DNA of 9,981 bases from NCBI RefSeq assembly GCF_937877005.1, contig NZ_CALEFV010000129.1, forward strand, positions 1 to 9,981, in the 5' to 3' direction. This stretch comes from an uncultured Fibrobacter sp. (GTDB lineage: Bacteria > Fibrobacterota > Fibrobacteria > Fibrobacterales > Fibrobacteraceae). Within the stretch, counting starts at the first letter, position 1. Each line of letters opens with the position of its first letter. The notes under the pieces are model-generated. The model was given only the letters and a program-made list of their open reading frames with translations, searched no databases and had not been told where the DNA came from. Position numbers and translations under genes: made by a program. This document shows, one piece after another, positions 1 through 4,220 of the stretch.

Positions 1-1
1 C

Positions 2-118
2 ATGAAGGAGAAAATTGAGCGTTGGTACCGCATGGGACTGTGGACAGATACAATGGTCCGCGAAGCTGTGGCAAAGGGGATTCTGACTGCTGAAGAATCC
101 GCGCGGATTCTGAAATAA
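2..118 (+). CDS. XkdX-like phage tail protein (38 aa)
   Basis: A complete 38-residue reading frame from ATG at 2 to TAA at 116-118. The sequence runs M-K-E-K-I-E-R-W-Y then G-L-W-T, and later V-x-x-A-V-x-K-G with I-L-T-A-E-E. From memory of the family, this is the pattern of the small phage protein XkdX of PBSX-like prophages: an Ile/Trp/Tyr start, a GLWT box, then a short helix with K-G-x-(I/L)-T-x-E-E. XkdX genes sit in tail operons of myophage and siphophage-like prophages, usually next to tail-fibre genes; the precise role is not established. No upstream context is visible, so neither the start nor a ribosome binding site can be checked. It lies antisense to the open frame of the helicase fragment, and its last codons fall inside an 18-bp perfect palindrome. 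Its presence suggests that a phage or prophage remnant extends to the left. Confidence 0.72.
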   Translation: MKEKIERWYRMGLWTDTMVREAVAKGILTAEESARILK

Positions 119-893
119 GTAATCGAATCGTTTCACAGATTGCACGTGTTTTCCCTGATCCCGGAGGGCCTTCTAAAAAAGCGAATTCAGGAGTATTGAG
201 CACTTTCAGTACAAATTGACGCTGTTCGTCAACACCATCAAAGGAATCGTTGTCTAATAGTTGCCAGTCAACGGAGTCTTTGGTGTATTCCTGCTCAACA
301 TCATTCCATAAATTTGTCCATTCGTTATTATCAAGCAATAGTCGAGTTATCGGAGATAAGCGTGGGTTTGGGCTCTCGTAAAGACGGTCAATCGCTTCCA
401 GTTGCTTTTTTAGCTGGTATGTGTCGGGGCGAATCGCTATCCATTTTTTGGAAGGCTTCTCGTCTAGGGTTAATGTGTATTCTTCTTCGTCATAACTAAG
501 AACAAAAATTTTTTTGCATACTTTGGAACTATCCCATTTGATTTTATTGTTGTCTTCTACAGGATCAATTGCGTATAATTGGCTGATATTCTCTTCTGTA
601 AAGAAAATATCTAAATCATCTTTTTCGCTAATGGGGTTGAGGCGAATCTTATATAAAGTCCTTTTGTTTTTGACCTTCTCAATTTCGTTATCGGAGCCTT
701 CTGGGTCAGTTTTATTCGTGTTTTCCGTTTCGTCCGTGAACGGAGTCCACTCTGCCTTTTTGACGACATTGCATCTATCAATACATTGTATCTGCCGATT
801 TAGGAAGTCTCGGTATGGCTTCAGTGTCTTGCGCGCTTCGAACGCCATCTTTCCAGGATTCGTGCTTAATGATAAGTAGCTAACTAAACTCAT
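3..893 (-). CDS. Superfamily-1 type helicase/ATPase, N-terminal part, truncated at a phage junction
   Basis: The start is ATG at 893, preceded by GGAGG (900-904) six bases away. The frame stays open to the left window edge (297 codons). Residues 1-240 form a charged N-terminal region of unknown role. They end in a segment (about 226-241) with D-G-x-D-E-Q-R followed by F-A-F-L-E, which leads into Walker A GPPGSGKT at residues 242-249 (bases 147-170). This DEQ (Q-motif-like) plus GPPGSGKT arrangement, followed by a helix T-R-A-I-C-E-T-I-R-L-L, is characteristic of Dna2/Nam7-type SF1 helicases. Those proteins normally continue with a K-R-(I/V)-L strand and motif Ia (A-S-T/S-x-x-A-V-D-N). Here the frame reads L-I-S-E-S-A-R-I-L and then runs antisense through the XkdX-like gene with no motif Ia. 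I infer that the real homology ends near base 94-111 and that the C-terminal two thirds are missing. Such helicases often occur in accessory or defence islands, but no partner is visible. Confidence 0.62.
   Translation of the reverse strand, partial: MSLVSYLSLSTNPGKMAFEARKTLKPYRDFLNRQIQCIDRCNVVKKAEWTPFTDETENTNKTDPEGSDNEIEKVKNKRTLYKIRLNPISEKDDLDIFFTEENISQLYAIDPVEDNNKIKWDSSKVCKKIFVLSYDEEEYTLTLDEKPSKKWIAIRPDTYQLKKQLEAIDRLYESPNPRLSPITRLLLDNNEWTNLWNDVEQEYTKDSVDWQLLDNDSFDGVDEQRQFVLKVLNTPEFAFLEGPPGSGKTRAICETIRLLISESARILQQSESPLPQLRGPLYLSTVPCGTNAQFSPS
94..111. repeat. 18-bp perfect palindrome at the phage/helicase junction
   Basis: AGAATCCGCGCGGATTCT equals its own reverse complement; the next bases outward (A93 and G112) no longer pair. 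It falls in the last codons of the XkdX-like gene and at the exact place where the antisense helicase frame loses family similarity. Because of the symmetry both strands encode the same E-S-A-R-I-L string here. It could be a recombination or attachment site, or the point where an assembler joined two unrelated sequences. Confidence 0.8.
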
Positions 894-1143
894 GGTAAGC
901 CTCCATTGTTGGGCGAAATCCTTCCTGCAAAAAACATGCCAAATAGCCGATTGTTTTTTTTGTGTAAAAAGCTCTCCTTGTTTGTTAATATAAGAAATTT
1001 ATTTCGCATTAGAGAAAATTATTTCTTGTTATGGTGATGTCTGCCAAAAAAGGATGCTTTTTTTATCAAAAAAAGCCCTTTTTACGAATGGCACCATTTT
1101 TGCATTGCATTTGCACAACCTTCAACAAAACAGGAATAACGCA
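894..1143. other. AT-rich intergenic region with phased A/T tracts
   Basis: This 250-bp spacer separates the divergent helicase fragment and the HicA-like gene, and must hold promoters for both. No convincing -35/-10 pair stands out. A run of alternating A and T tracts (1046-1051, 1058-1064, 1068-1074, 1079-1083) has centres about 10-12 bp apart, which would bend the DNA. The A6/T7 and A7/T5 neighbours could also fold as weak AT hairpins. I see no gene here: a frame upstream of 1144 could extend the HicA-like protein to 1054, but the good ribosome site argues for 1144. Confidence 0.5.
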
Positions 1144-1425
1144 ATGCAACAGTACATATCCAGTGACAAAAACATCCGCGATTTCGTTCAGAACATTCTT
1201 CGTTCTGGTCAATGGGAAATCGTTAGACACGGTAAACACGTCATTATTCGCCATGTGGCGGAATATGCCAATAAAACTATCGTGGTCCCGAGCACCCCTA
1301 GCGATCCGAGAACCTTTGAAAATTTTCGACGGGATTACTATCGCTATTTGCGTCAGTATTTCTCGCAAGTCGGCTGGATTAGAAATGAATCTATTTCCCA
1401 GCAATCTTCACCCTTAGCAGCATAA
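1144..1425 (+). CDS. Small HicA-like protein (93 aa)
   Basis: The start is ATG at 1144, with AGGA at 1132-1135 eight bases upstream; this is preferred over an in-frame ATG at 1054 that has no ribosome site. Residues 10-70 resemble the compact HicA/dsRBD-like fold: a helix (I-R-D-F-V-Q-N-I-L), a strand W-E-I-V-R, then H-G-K-H-V-I-I-R-H (29-37), a strand T-I-V-V-P (45-49), S-T-P-S-D-P-R-T (50-57), and a helix of Arg and Tyr residues. In HicA toxins a His in the G-x-H strand is the catalytic residue of the mRNA interferase; His32 is the candidate. This is a fold-level resemblance judged by eye. No HicB antitoxin follows. Instead, a 37-residue Gly/Pro-rich gene begins 14 bases after the stop, making a two-gene unit. 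Other readings: an orphan RNA-binding protein or a cargo gene of a mobile element. Confidence 0.65.
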   Translation: MQQYISSDKNIRDFVQNILRSGQWEIVRHGKHVIIRHVAEYANKTIVVPSTPSDPRTFENFRRDYYRYLRQYFSQVGWIRNESISQQSSPLAA

Positions 1426-1431
1426 AGGAGG
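1425..1431 (+). promoter_or_regulatory. Strong Shine-Dalgarno site of the 37-aa gene
   Basis: AAGGAGG begins on the last base of the preceding TAA stop and sits eight bases before ATG 1440. It is among the best ribosome binding sites in the window. This placement supports translation of the very short downstream gene and coupling to the gene before it. Confidence 0.75.
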
Positions 1432-1439
1432 TAATACCT

Positions 1440-1553
1440 ATGTCTAAGCATAATGGACAGCCGCCCGTCAATCCTCATGGAGCTGGATGGCCTTCTACTA
1501 CAGGAGGCAAGTCTGGTGGCGGTCGTGGCGGAAATCCGCCTAGGGGCAAGTAG
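1440..1553 (+). CDS. 37-residue Gly/Pro-rich small protein
   Basis: ATG at 1440 to TAG at 1551-1553, too short for most gene callers. The composition is extreme: M-S-K-H-N-G-Q-P-P opens it, N-P-H-G-A-G-W-P follows, and the C-terminal half is T-T-G-G-K-S-G-G-G-R-G-G-N-P-P-R-G-K. There is no hydrophobic core, signal peptide or membrane segment, so it is probably disordered and basic. The evidence that it is real is the strong ribosome site, its tight position 14 bases behind the HicA-like gene, and a terminator-like hairpin 11 bases after its stop. I do not recognise a family. Possible roles, all speculative, include a nucleic-acid-binding tail peptide, an antitoxin-like partner of the upstream protein, or a secreted or modified peptide precursor. 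Confidence 0.6.
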   Translation: MSKHNGQPPVNPHGAGWPSTTGGKSGGGRGGNPPRGK

Positions 1554-1564
1554 CCCCACCGACC

Positions 1565-1612
1565 AAGTAAACCCACTCCCCGGCCCAGCGCTCGGGGAGT
1601 TCTTACTTTATT
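1565..1612 (+). terminator. Terminator hairpin after the small two-gene unit
   Basis: An 8-bp GC-rich stem, ACTCCCCG (1575-1582) with CGGGGAGT (1593-1600), encloses a 10-base loop. Outside it, AAGTAA (1565-1570) pairs with TTACTT (1603-1608) across a small internal loop, and the strand continues T-rich. It fits an intrinsic terminator for the 1144-1553 unit and separates it from sfsA. The T tract is broken by A and C, so efficiency may be moderate. Confidence 0.7.
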
Positions 1613-1663
1613 ACATTTTTACTCGGACGAATCTCTAAATTTGCCTAATGTCCCTGAAAAAGA

Positions 1664-1671
1664 TGTATATT
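1664..1671 (+). promoter_or_regulatory. Candidate extended -10 (TGTATATT) of sfsA
   Basis: TATATT at 1666-1671 is preceded by TG, as in an extended -10. It ends 11 bases before ATG 1683, which would give a transcript with almost no leader. The same hexamer precedes at least four other genes in the window. No convincing -35 is seen. Confidence 0.4.
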
Positions 1672-1682
1672 CCCTAAAAGCA

Positions 1683-2402
1683 ATGCAGTACGGAAAAATT
1701 GTAAAGGCAACATTCGTTTCTCGGCCAAACCGCTTTATAGCCCATGTGAACATCAAAGGGCAAAAGACCGTGGTTCATGTGAAAAATACAGGCCGGTGTC
1801 GGGAACTTTTGTTACCCGGTACGGTTGTTTACCTAGAACAGTCCACGAATCCTGCCCGCAAGACTCCTTACGACCTGATTGCGGTGGAGAAGGTTACGCC
1901 TAGAGGCACGGTTCTCGTAAACATGGACAGTCAGGCCCCCAACAAGGTGGCGGCAGAATGGATTAGAGCAAACAAGCGGCGTTTCCCAAAATTGCAGCTG
2001 GTTCGCCCTGAATACACCTTCGGGAACTCTCGGTTCGATTTCTACATCGAATTCGCGGGCCGCAAGATGTTTTTAGAAGTGAAGGGCGTCACCCTGGAGC
2101 ACGATGGTTTCGCCACCTTTCCTGACGCCCCTACAGAAAGAGGAATTAAGCACCTGACGGAATTAACCCGCATAAAATCGGAACGTGTGACCGCCGAAGA
2201 CGGCACTTCCTACGAATGCGGCGTCCTGTTTCTCATTCAAATGAAGGGATGCAAACATTTTGGCCCCGACGACAATATCCATCCTGAATTCGGCAAGGCG
2301 CTTCGAAACGCCCGGAAGGCGGGTGTGGAAATTTTCGTGATTGACTGCAAGGTTGCACCGGACAGTCTCGTAGCTGACAAGCCTATTACACTGATTTTGT
2401 GA
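1683..2402 (+). CDS. sfsA: SfsA family DNA-binding protein/nuclease-fold protein
   Basis: The protein has 239 residues from ATG 1683, close to the 234 of the Escherichia coli protein. The N-terminus (Y-G-K-I-V-K-A-T-F-V-S-R-P-N-R-F) aligns with the family OB-like start. Family motifs follow: V-K-N-T-G-R-C at 33-39, N-S-R-F-D-F at 115-120, E-V-K-G-V-T-L at 132-138, and F-P-D-A-P-T-E-R-G-x-K-H-L at 146-158. The Asp in R-F-D and the E-V-K form the PD-(D/E)xK nuclease-like centre known for this family. SfsA was named for stimulating maltose metabolism in E. coli; its molecular role remains poorly defined, with DNA binding or nuclease activity suggested. An in-frame TTG at 1641 would add 14 residues (253 aa), but it has no homologous counterpart and would place the likely -10 inside the gene. 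Neither start has a good Shine-Dalgarno site. Confidence 0.93.
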   Translation: MQYGKIVKATFVSRPNRFIAHVNIKGQKTVVHVKNTGRCRELLLPGTVVYLEQSTNPARKTPYDLIAVEKVTPRGTVLVNMDSQAPNKVAAEWIRANKRRFPKLQLVRPEYTFGNSRFDFYIEFAGRKMFLEVKGVTLEHDGFATFPDAPTERGIKHLTELTRIKSERVTAEDGTSYECGVLFLIQMKGCKHFGPDDNIHPEFGKALRNARKAGVEIFVIDCKVAPDSLVADKPITLIL

Positions 2403-2414
2403 AGTCTAAATATA

Positions 2415-2470
2415 ACCCAAATTTAGGATTTTACTTTCAAAAATATACTTTAAAGACCTAATTTAGGGTC
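2415..2470. repeat. hipBA-flanking direct repeat, copy A
   Basis: Aligned without gaps to 4165-4220, 40 of 56 positions are identical, including a 12-bp exact stretch AATTTAGGGTCT that continues to 2471. Both copies contain two ACCC-(6 or 7)-GG(G/A)T inverted motifs whose starts are exactly 41 bp apart. Copy A lies between sfsA and the 3' end of hipA. The offset to copy B is exactly 1750 bp, so the pair frames the toxin-antitoxin operon. Confidence 0.6.
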
Positions 2471-2476
2471 TTTAAA
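2449..2476. terminator. Bidirectional terminator-like hairpin between sfsA and hipA
   Basis: TTTAAAGACC (2449-2458) pairs perfectly over 10 bp with GGTCTTTAAA (2467-2476) across an 8-base loop. A/T-rich flanks on each side give a U-rich tail in either direction. The hipA stop codon (2472-2474) lies in one arm. It fits a shared terminator for the convergent sfsA and hipBA transcripts, and overlaps repeat copy A. Confidence 0.65.
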
Positions 2477-3761
2477 ATTTAATTAAATTCTTCGCAACTT
2501 CCTGCACAAGCTTTTTGGGAACATCATTCGCCTTGGCGCGTTTCTTGAAGCCTGCGAGGGCATCTTGCACCTGCTCGAGGATTCGCTTGTAGCGCCCCTG
2601 TACGAGGCCCGCGCTTTTTGCCACTGCCTTGAAGTCTTCGAGGGTGAATTTTTCGCGTTTGCCGTTGAAGGTCATCTGATGCGTTCCGGTCCAGCGGCCG
2701 GCCGGGTTGTAGGCGTAGGTGACGTCGAAGGCGGGGGCGAGCGACCAGTTGCCGCGCTTGTCCATCAAGAAGCCGATGTTTTTCGTGTGGTCATCCTGGT
2801 TTCTCGCGCAAATGTTGAATACGGCCCTGCGGTACATCTGTTCGATGTCGGCAGTAGTGAGCCCGATTTGCCTTGCGATGGCGAAGGCCTGCTCGTAGCT
2901 GTACGCCCCCGCAATGTTGAAGTCGTAGTGCGCAATGGCCGTAAGCGACTGGTAGTGCAGTTTGCCGCCGTTTTCGGTGCGGTCGAAGCGGCGCGTCATG
3001 AAGTGTCTATGATCGCCGTCTTCCAGCAGGCGGCATTCCGTCATCTGGATTCCGGCTTCTTTTGCGATTTGGCTGTAGGTGTATTCAAGTGCCCCGAAAC
3101 CTGCCGGGTCGGCGTTTTCCTTGTCGCGATTGTTCTCGATGTCGTCGAATTTCAGGAGCCAGTAGCCGTATCCTTCGGGGGCGCGGACTTGCCCCGAGAG
3201 CACGGTTCCTGTAGAATCGTCATAAGCGATGAGAACCTTTGCGCGGGCGCCTCCGGCAGATGTCCCGACACGGACAATCTGTTCGAACGCGTCTCTCTCG
3301 CGGAGCCTGACCTTTACTTTTTTGCGCTGGTCCAGGATGTTGGCCGCGAGGGTGCGGAGTCTTTCGATTTCAAGCGGTTCGCTCTTGACGGGGTCGGGAC
3401 CCATGACGGGGTAGAACTCGAGTGCGCCCATGCCGCGCGAGCCGGTGTAGCAGAGCCGTTCGAGCGCGGTAAAGCTTTTAGGGTCCCTGCCGTTCTGGAC
3501 AAGCCACTGGTCGATAATCTTGTTGCCGAACTTGTCGGGGACGGAATCGGCGAATAGTCCCGGCAGCCTGTGGAAAGTGGCGGGAGAAAGGTCCGGAAAT
3601 CGGTAGATAGCGCCGCTGCGTACGGGCATGGCGACCGGCGCGGGTTCTATGCCACTGCGGGCGAAGTCTGGAGCGTATTCGAACGAAGCGAATTCGTCGC
3701 CCTCTTTTTGGTAGAGCGCCCCGACAGTCGTTCCCCAGAGCTGCACCTCGACGGAGGTCAT
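2472..3761 (-). CDS. hipA: HipA-family Ser/Thr kinase toxin
   Basis: A 429-residue HipA-family kinase, near the usual 430-440. The N-subdomain (about 1-120) contains the family P-G-L-F-A-D-S-V-P-D-x-F-G segment at 67-79. The loop G-T-S-A-G-G-A-R-A-K (166-175) matches the E. coli region holding the autophosphorylated Ser150, with Ser168 the equivalent. W-L-L-K-F-D (201-206) carries the ATP-contact lysine strand. R-N-Q-D-D-H-T-K-N (320-328) is the catalytic loop, and L-A-P-A-F-D-V (341-347) the metal-binding Asp. All kinase residues appear intact. E. coli HipA phosphorylates glutamyl-tRNA synthetase and induces persistence; homologues differ in target, so this one's substrate is unknown. The start ATG overlaps the hipB stop as ATGA, with AGAGGA just upstream, so the two are translationally coupled. 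The gene ends inside a hairpin shared with sfsA. Confidence 0.93.
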   Translation of the reverse strand: MTSVEVQLWGTTVGALYQKEGDEFASFEYAPDFARSGIEPAPVAMPVRSGAIYRFPDLSPATFHRLPGLFADSVPDKFGNKIIDQWLVQNGRDPKSFTALERLCYTGSRGMGALEFYPVMGPDPVKSEPLEIERLRTLAANILDQRKKVKVRLRERDAFEQIVRVGTSAGGARAKVLIAYDDSTGTVLSGQVRAPEGYGYWLLKFDDIENNRDKENADPAGFGALEYTYSQIAKEAGIQMTECRLLEDGDHRHFMTRRFDRTENGGKLHYQSLTAIAHYDFNIAGAYSYEQAFAIARQIGLTTADIEQMYRRAVFNICARNQDDHTKNIGFLMDKRGNWSLAPAFDVTYAYNPAGRWTGTHQMTFNGKREKFTLEDFKAVAKSAGLVQGRYKRILEQVQDALAGFKKRAKANDVPKKLVQEVAKNLIKF

Positions 3762-4111
3762 TTATCCTCTCCCCATACCCAGGGCGCATTGGCGGCAGCC
3801 TTCTTCTTGCGACCGGCACGTTTGCGCTGGGGCAGCTTTTGCGATTCGCGAAGGAGCATCATGGGGCTACGGCTGTAGTCGGGAACGGTGTCGATAAGCG
3901 ATTCGGCGAAGCCAAACTGGAGCAACACCTTGACAAGGTGCGAGAGGCTTACGCTCTGGCCCATTTCGAGTCGCACCAATGTATTCTTGCCGACGCCCGC
4001 CTTTTCGGCGAGGGCTTCGCGCGAAAGGTCCAGGGCAATGCGGTGCGCACGGATGCGTTCGCCAAGCTCCTTGAGAGCGGTTTGTTCTGTAAGCGGTGTT
4101 GCCCTGTACAT
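3758..4111 (-). CDS. hipB: HipB-family antitoxin and autoregulator
   Basis: A 117-residue protein from ATG 4111, chosen over an upstream ATG at 4165 because AGGAGG (4117-4122) sits five bases before 4111 and because the longer form would read through the predicted promoter. Residues 13-72 form an XRE/Cro helix-turn-helix: L-G-E-R-I-R-A-H-R, L-S-R-E-A-L-A-E-K-A-G-V (29-40), G-K-N-T-L-V-R-L-E (41-49), then a C-terminal helix. The tail from 92 on is Arg/Lys-rich (Q-R-K-R-A-G-R-K-K-K) and ends W-V-W-G-E-D-K; such tails often contact the toxin or are proteolysed. Known HipB proteins bind inverted repeats upstream of hipBA and bind HipA, neutralising it. A 6-bp-spaced ACCC/GGGT inverted repeat abuts the predicted -35 here. 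The 4-bp ATGA overlap with hipA makes this a compact operon. Confidence 0.9.
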   Translation of the reverse strand: MYRATPLTEQTALKELGERIRAHRIALDLSREALAEKAGVGKNTLVRLEMGQSVSLSHLVKVLLQFGFAESLIDTVPDYSRSPMMLLRESQKLPQRKRAGRKKKAAANAPWVWGEDK

Positions 4112-4136
4112 GTCGACCTCCTGGATATCTATCTTA

Positions 4137-4165
4137 AATATACTAAATTTCTGTCTATAAAACAA
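4137..4165 (-). promoter_or_regulatory. Predicted hipBA promoter
   Basis: Reading the minus strand, TTGTTT (4165-4160) and TATATT (4142-4137) are separated by 17 bases. The -10 matches TATAAT at five of six positions, while the -35 is weak beyond TTG. A start site near 4130 would give a leader of about 20 bases containing the AGGAGG of hipB. Confidence 0.5.
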
Positions 4166-4178
4166 CCCTATAATGGGT
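4165..4178. promoter_or_regulatory. Candidate HipB operator (ACCC-N6-GGGT)
   Basis: ACCC-TATAAT-GGGT is an inverted repeat that touches the predicted hipBA -35 box. A second identical half-site arrangement, ACCC-AATTTA-GGGT, lies at 4206-4219 with starts 41 bp apart, about four helical turns. Autoregulation through spaced inverted repeats is known for E. coli hipBA (different sequence). Assignment of these sites to HipB is inference. Confidence 0.4.
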
Positions 4179-4220
4179 TTTTAATTCAGAAATTGTAGTT
4201 TTAAAACCCAATTTAGGGTC
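4165..4220. repeat. hipBA-flanking direct repeat, copy B
   Basis: This is the partner of 2415-2470: ungapped, 40/56 identical, same orientation, offset 1750 bp. It lies between the Dxs-like gene and hipB, and the last codons and TAA stop (4213-4215) of the Dxs-like gene fall inside it. It also carries the two ACCC-N6-GGGT motifs. Confidence 0.6.

Noticed and set aside
78..113. Direct repeat GGATTCTGA (78-86 and 105-113) as an attachment core
   Set aside because: Both copies are coding in the XkdX-like gene (similar I-L-T and I-L-K codons) and too short to argue for an att site.
514..879. 121-codon plus-strand hydrophobic frame
   Set aside because: It is the complement of the helicase N-terminal region, which has a good ribosome site and leads in frame to Walker A. 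The apparent hydrophobicity is the reverse of a charged AT-rich frame.
1641..1682. TTG start adding 14 residues to SfsA
   Set aside because: The extension has no counterpart in SfsA proteins, no ribosome site, and would contain the probable -10.
2565..3557. 330-codon plus-strand open frame
   Set aside because: It lies wholly antisense to hipA, whose kinase motifs are intact; the translation has no family features.
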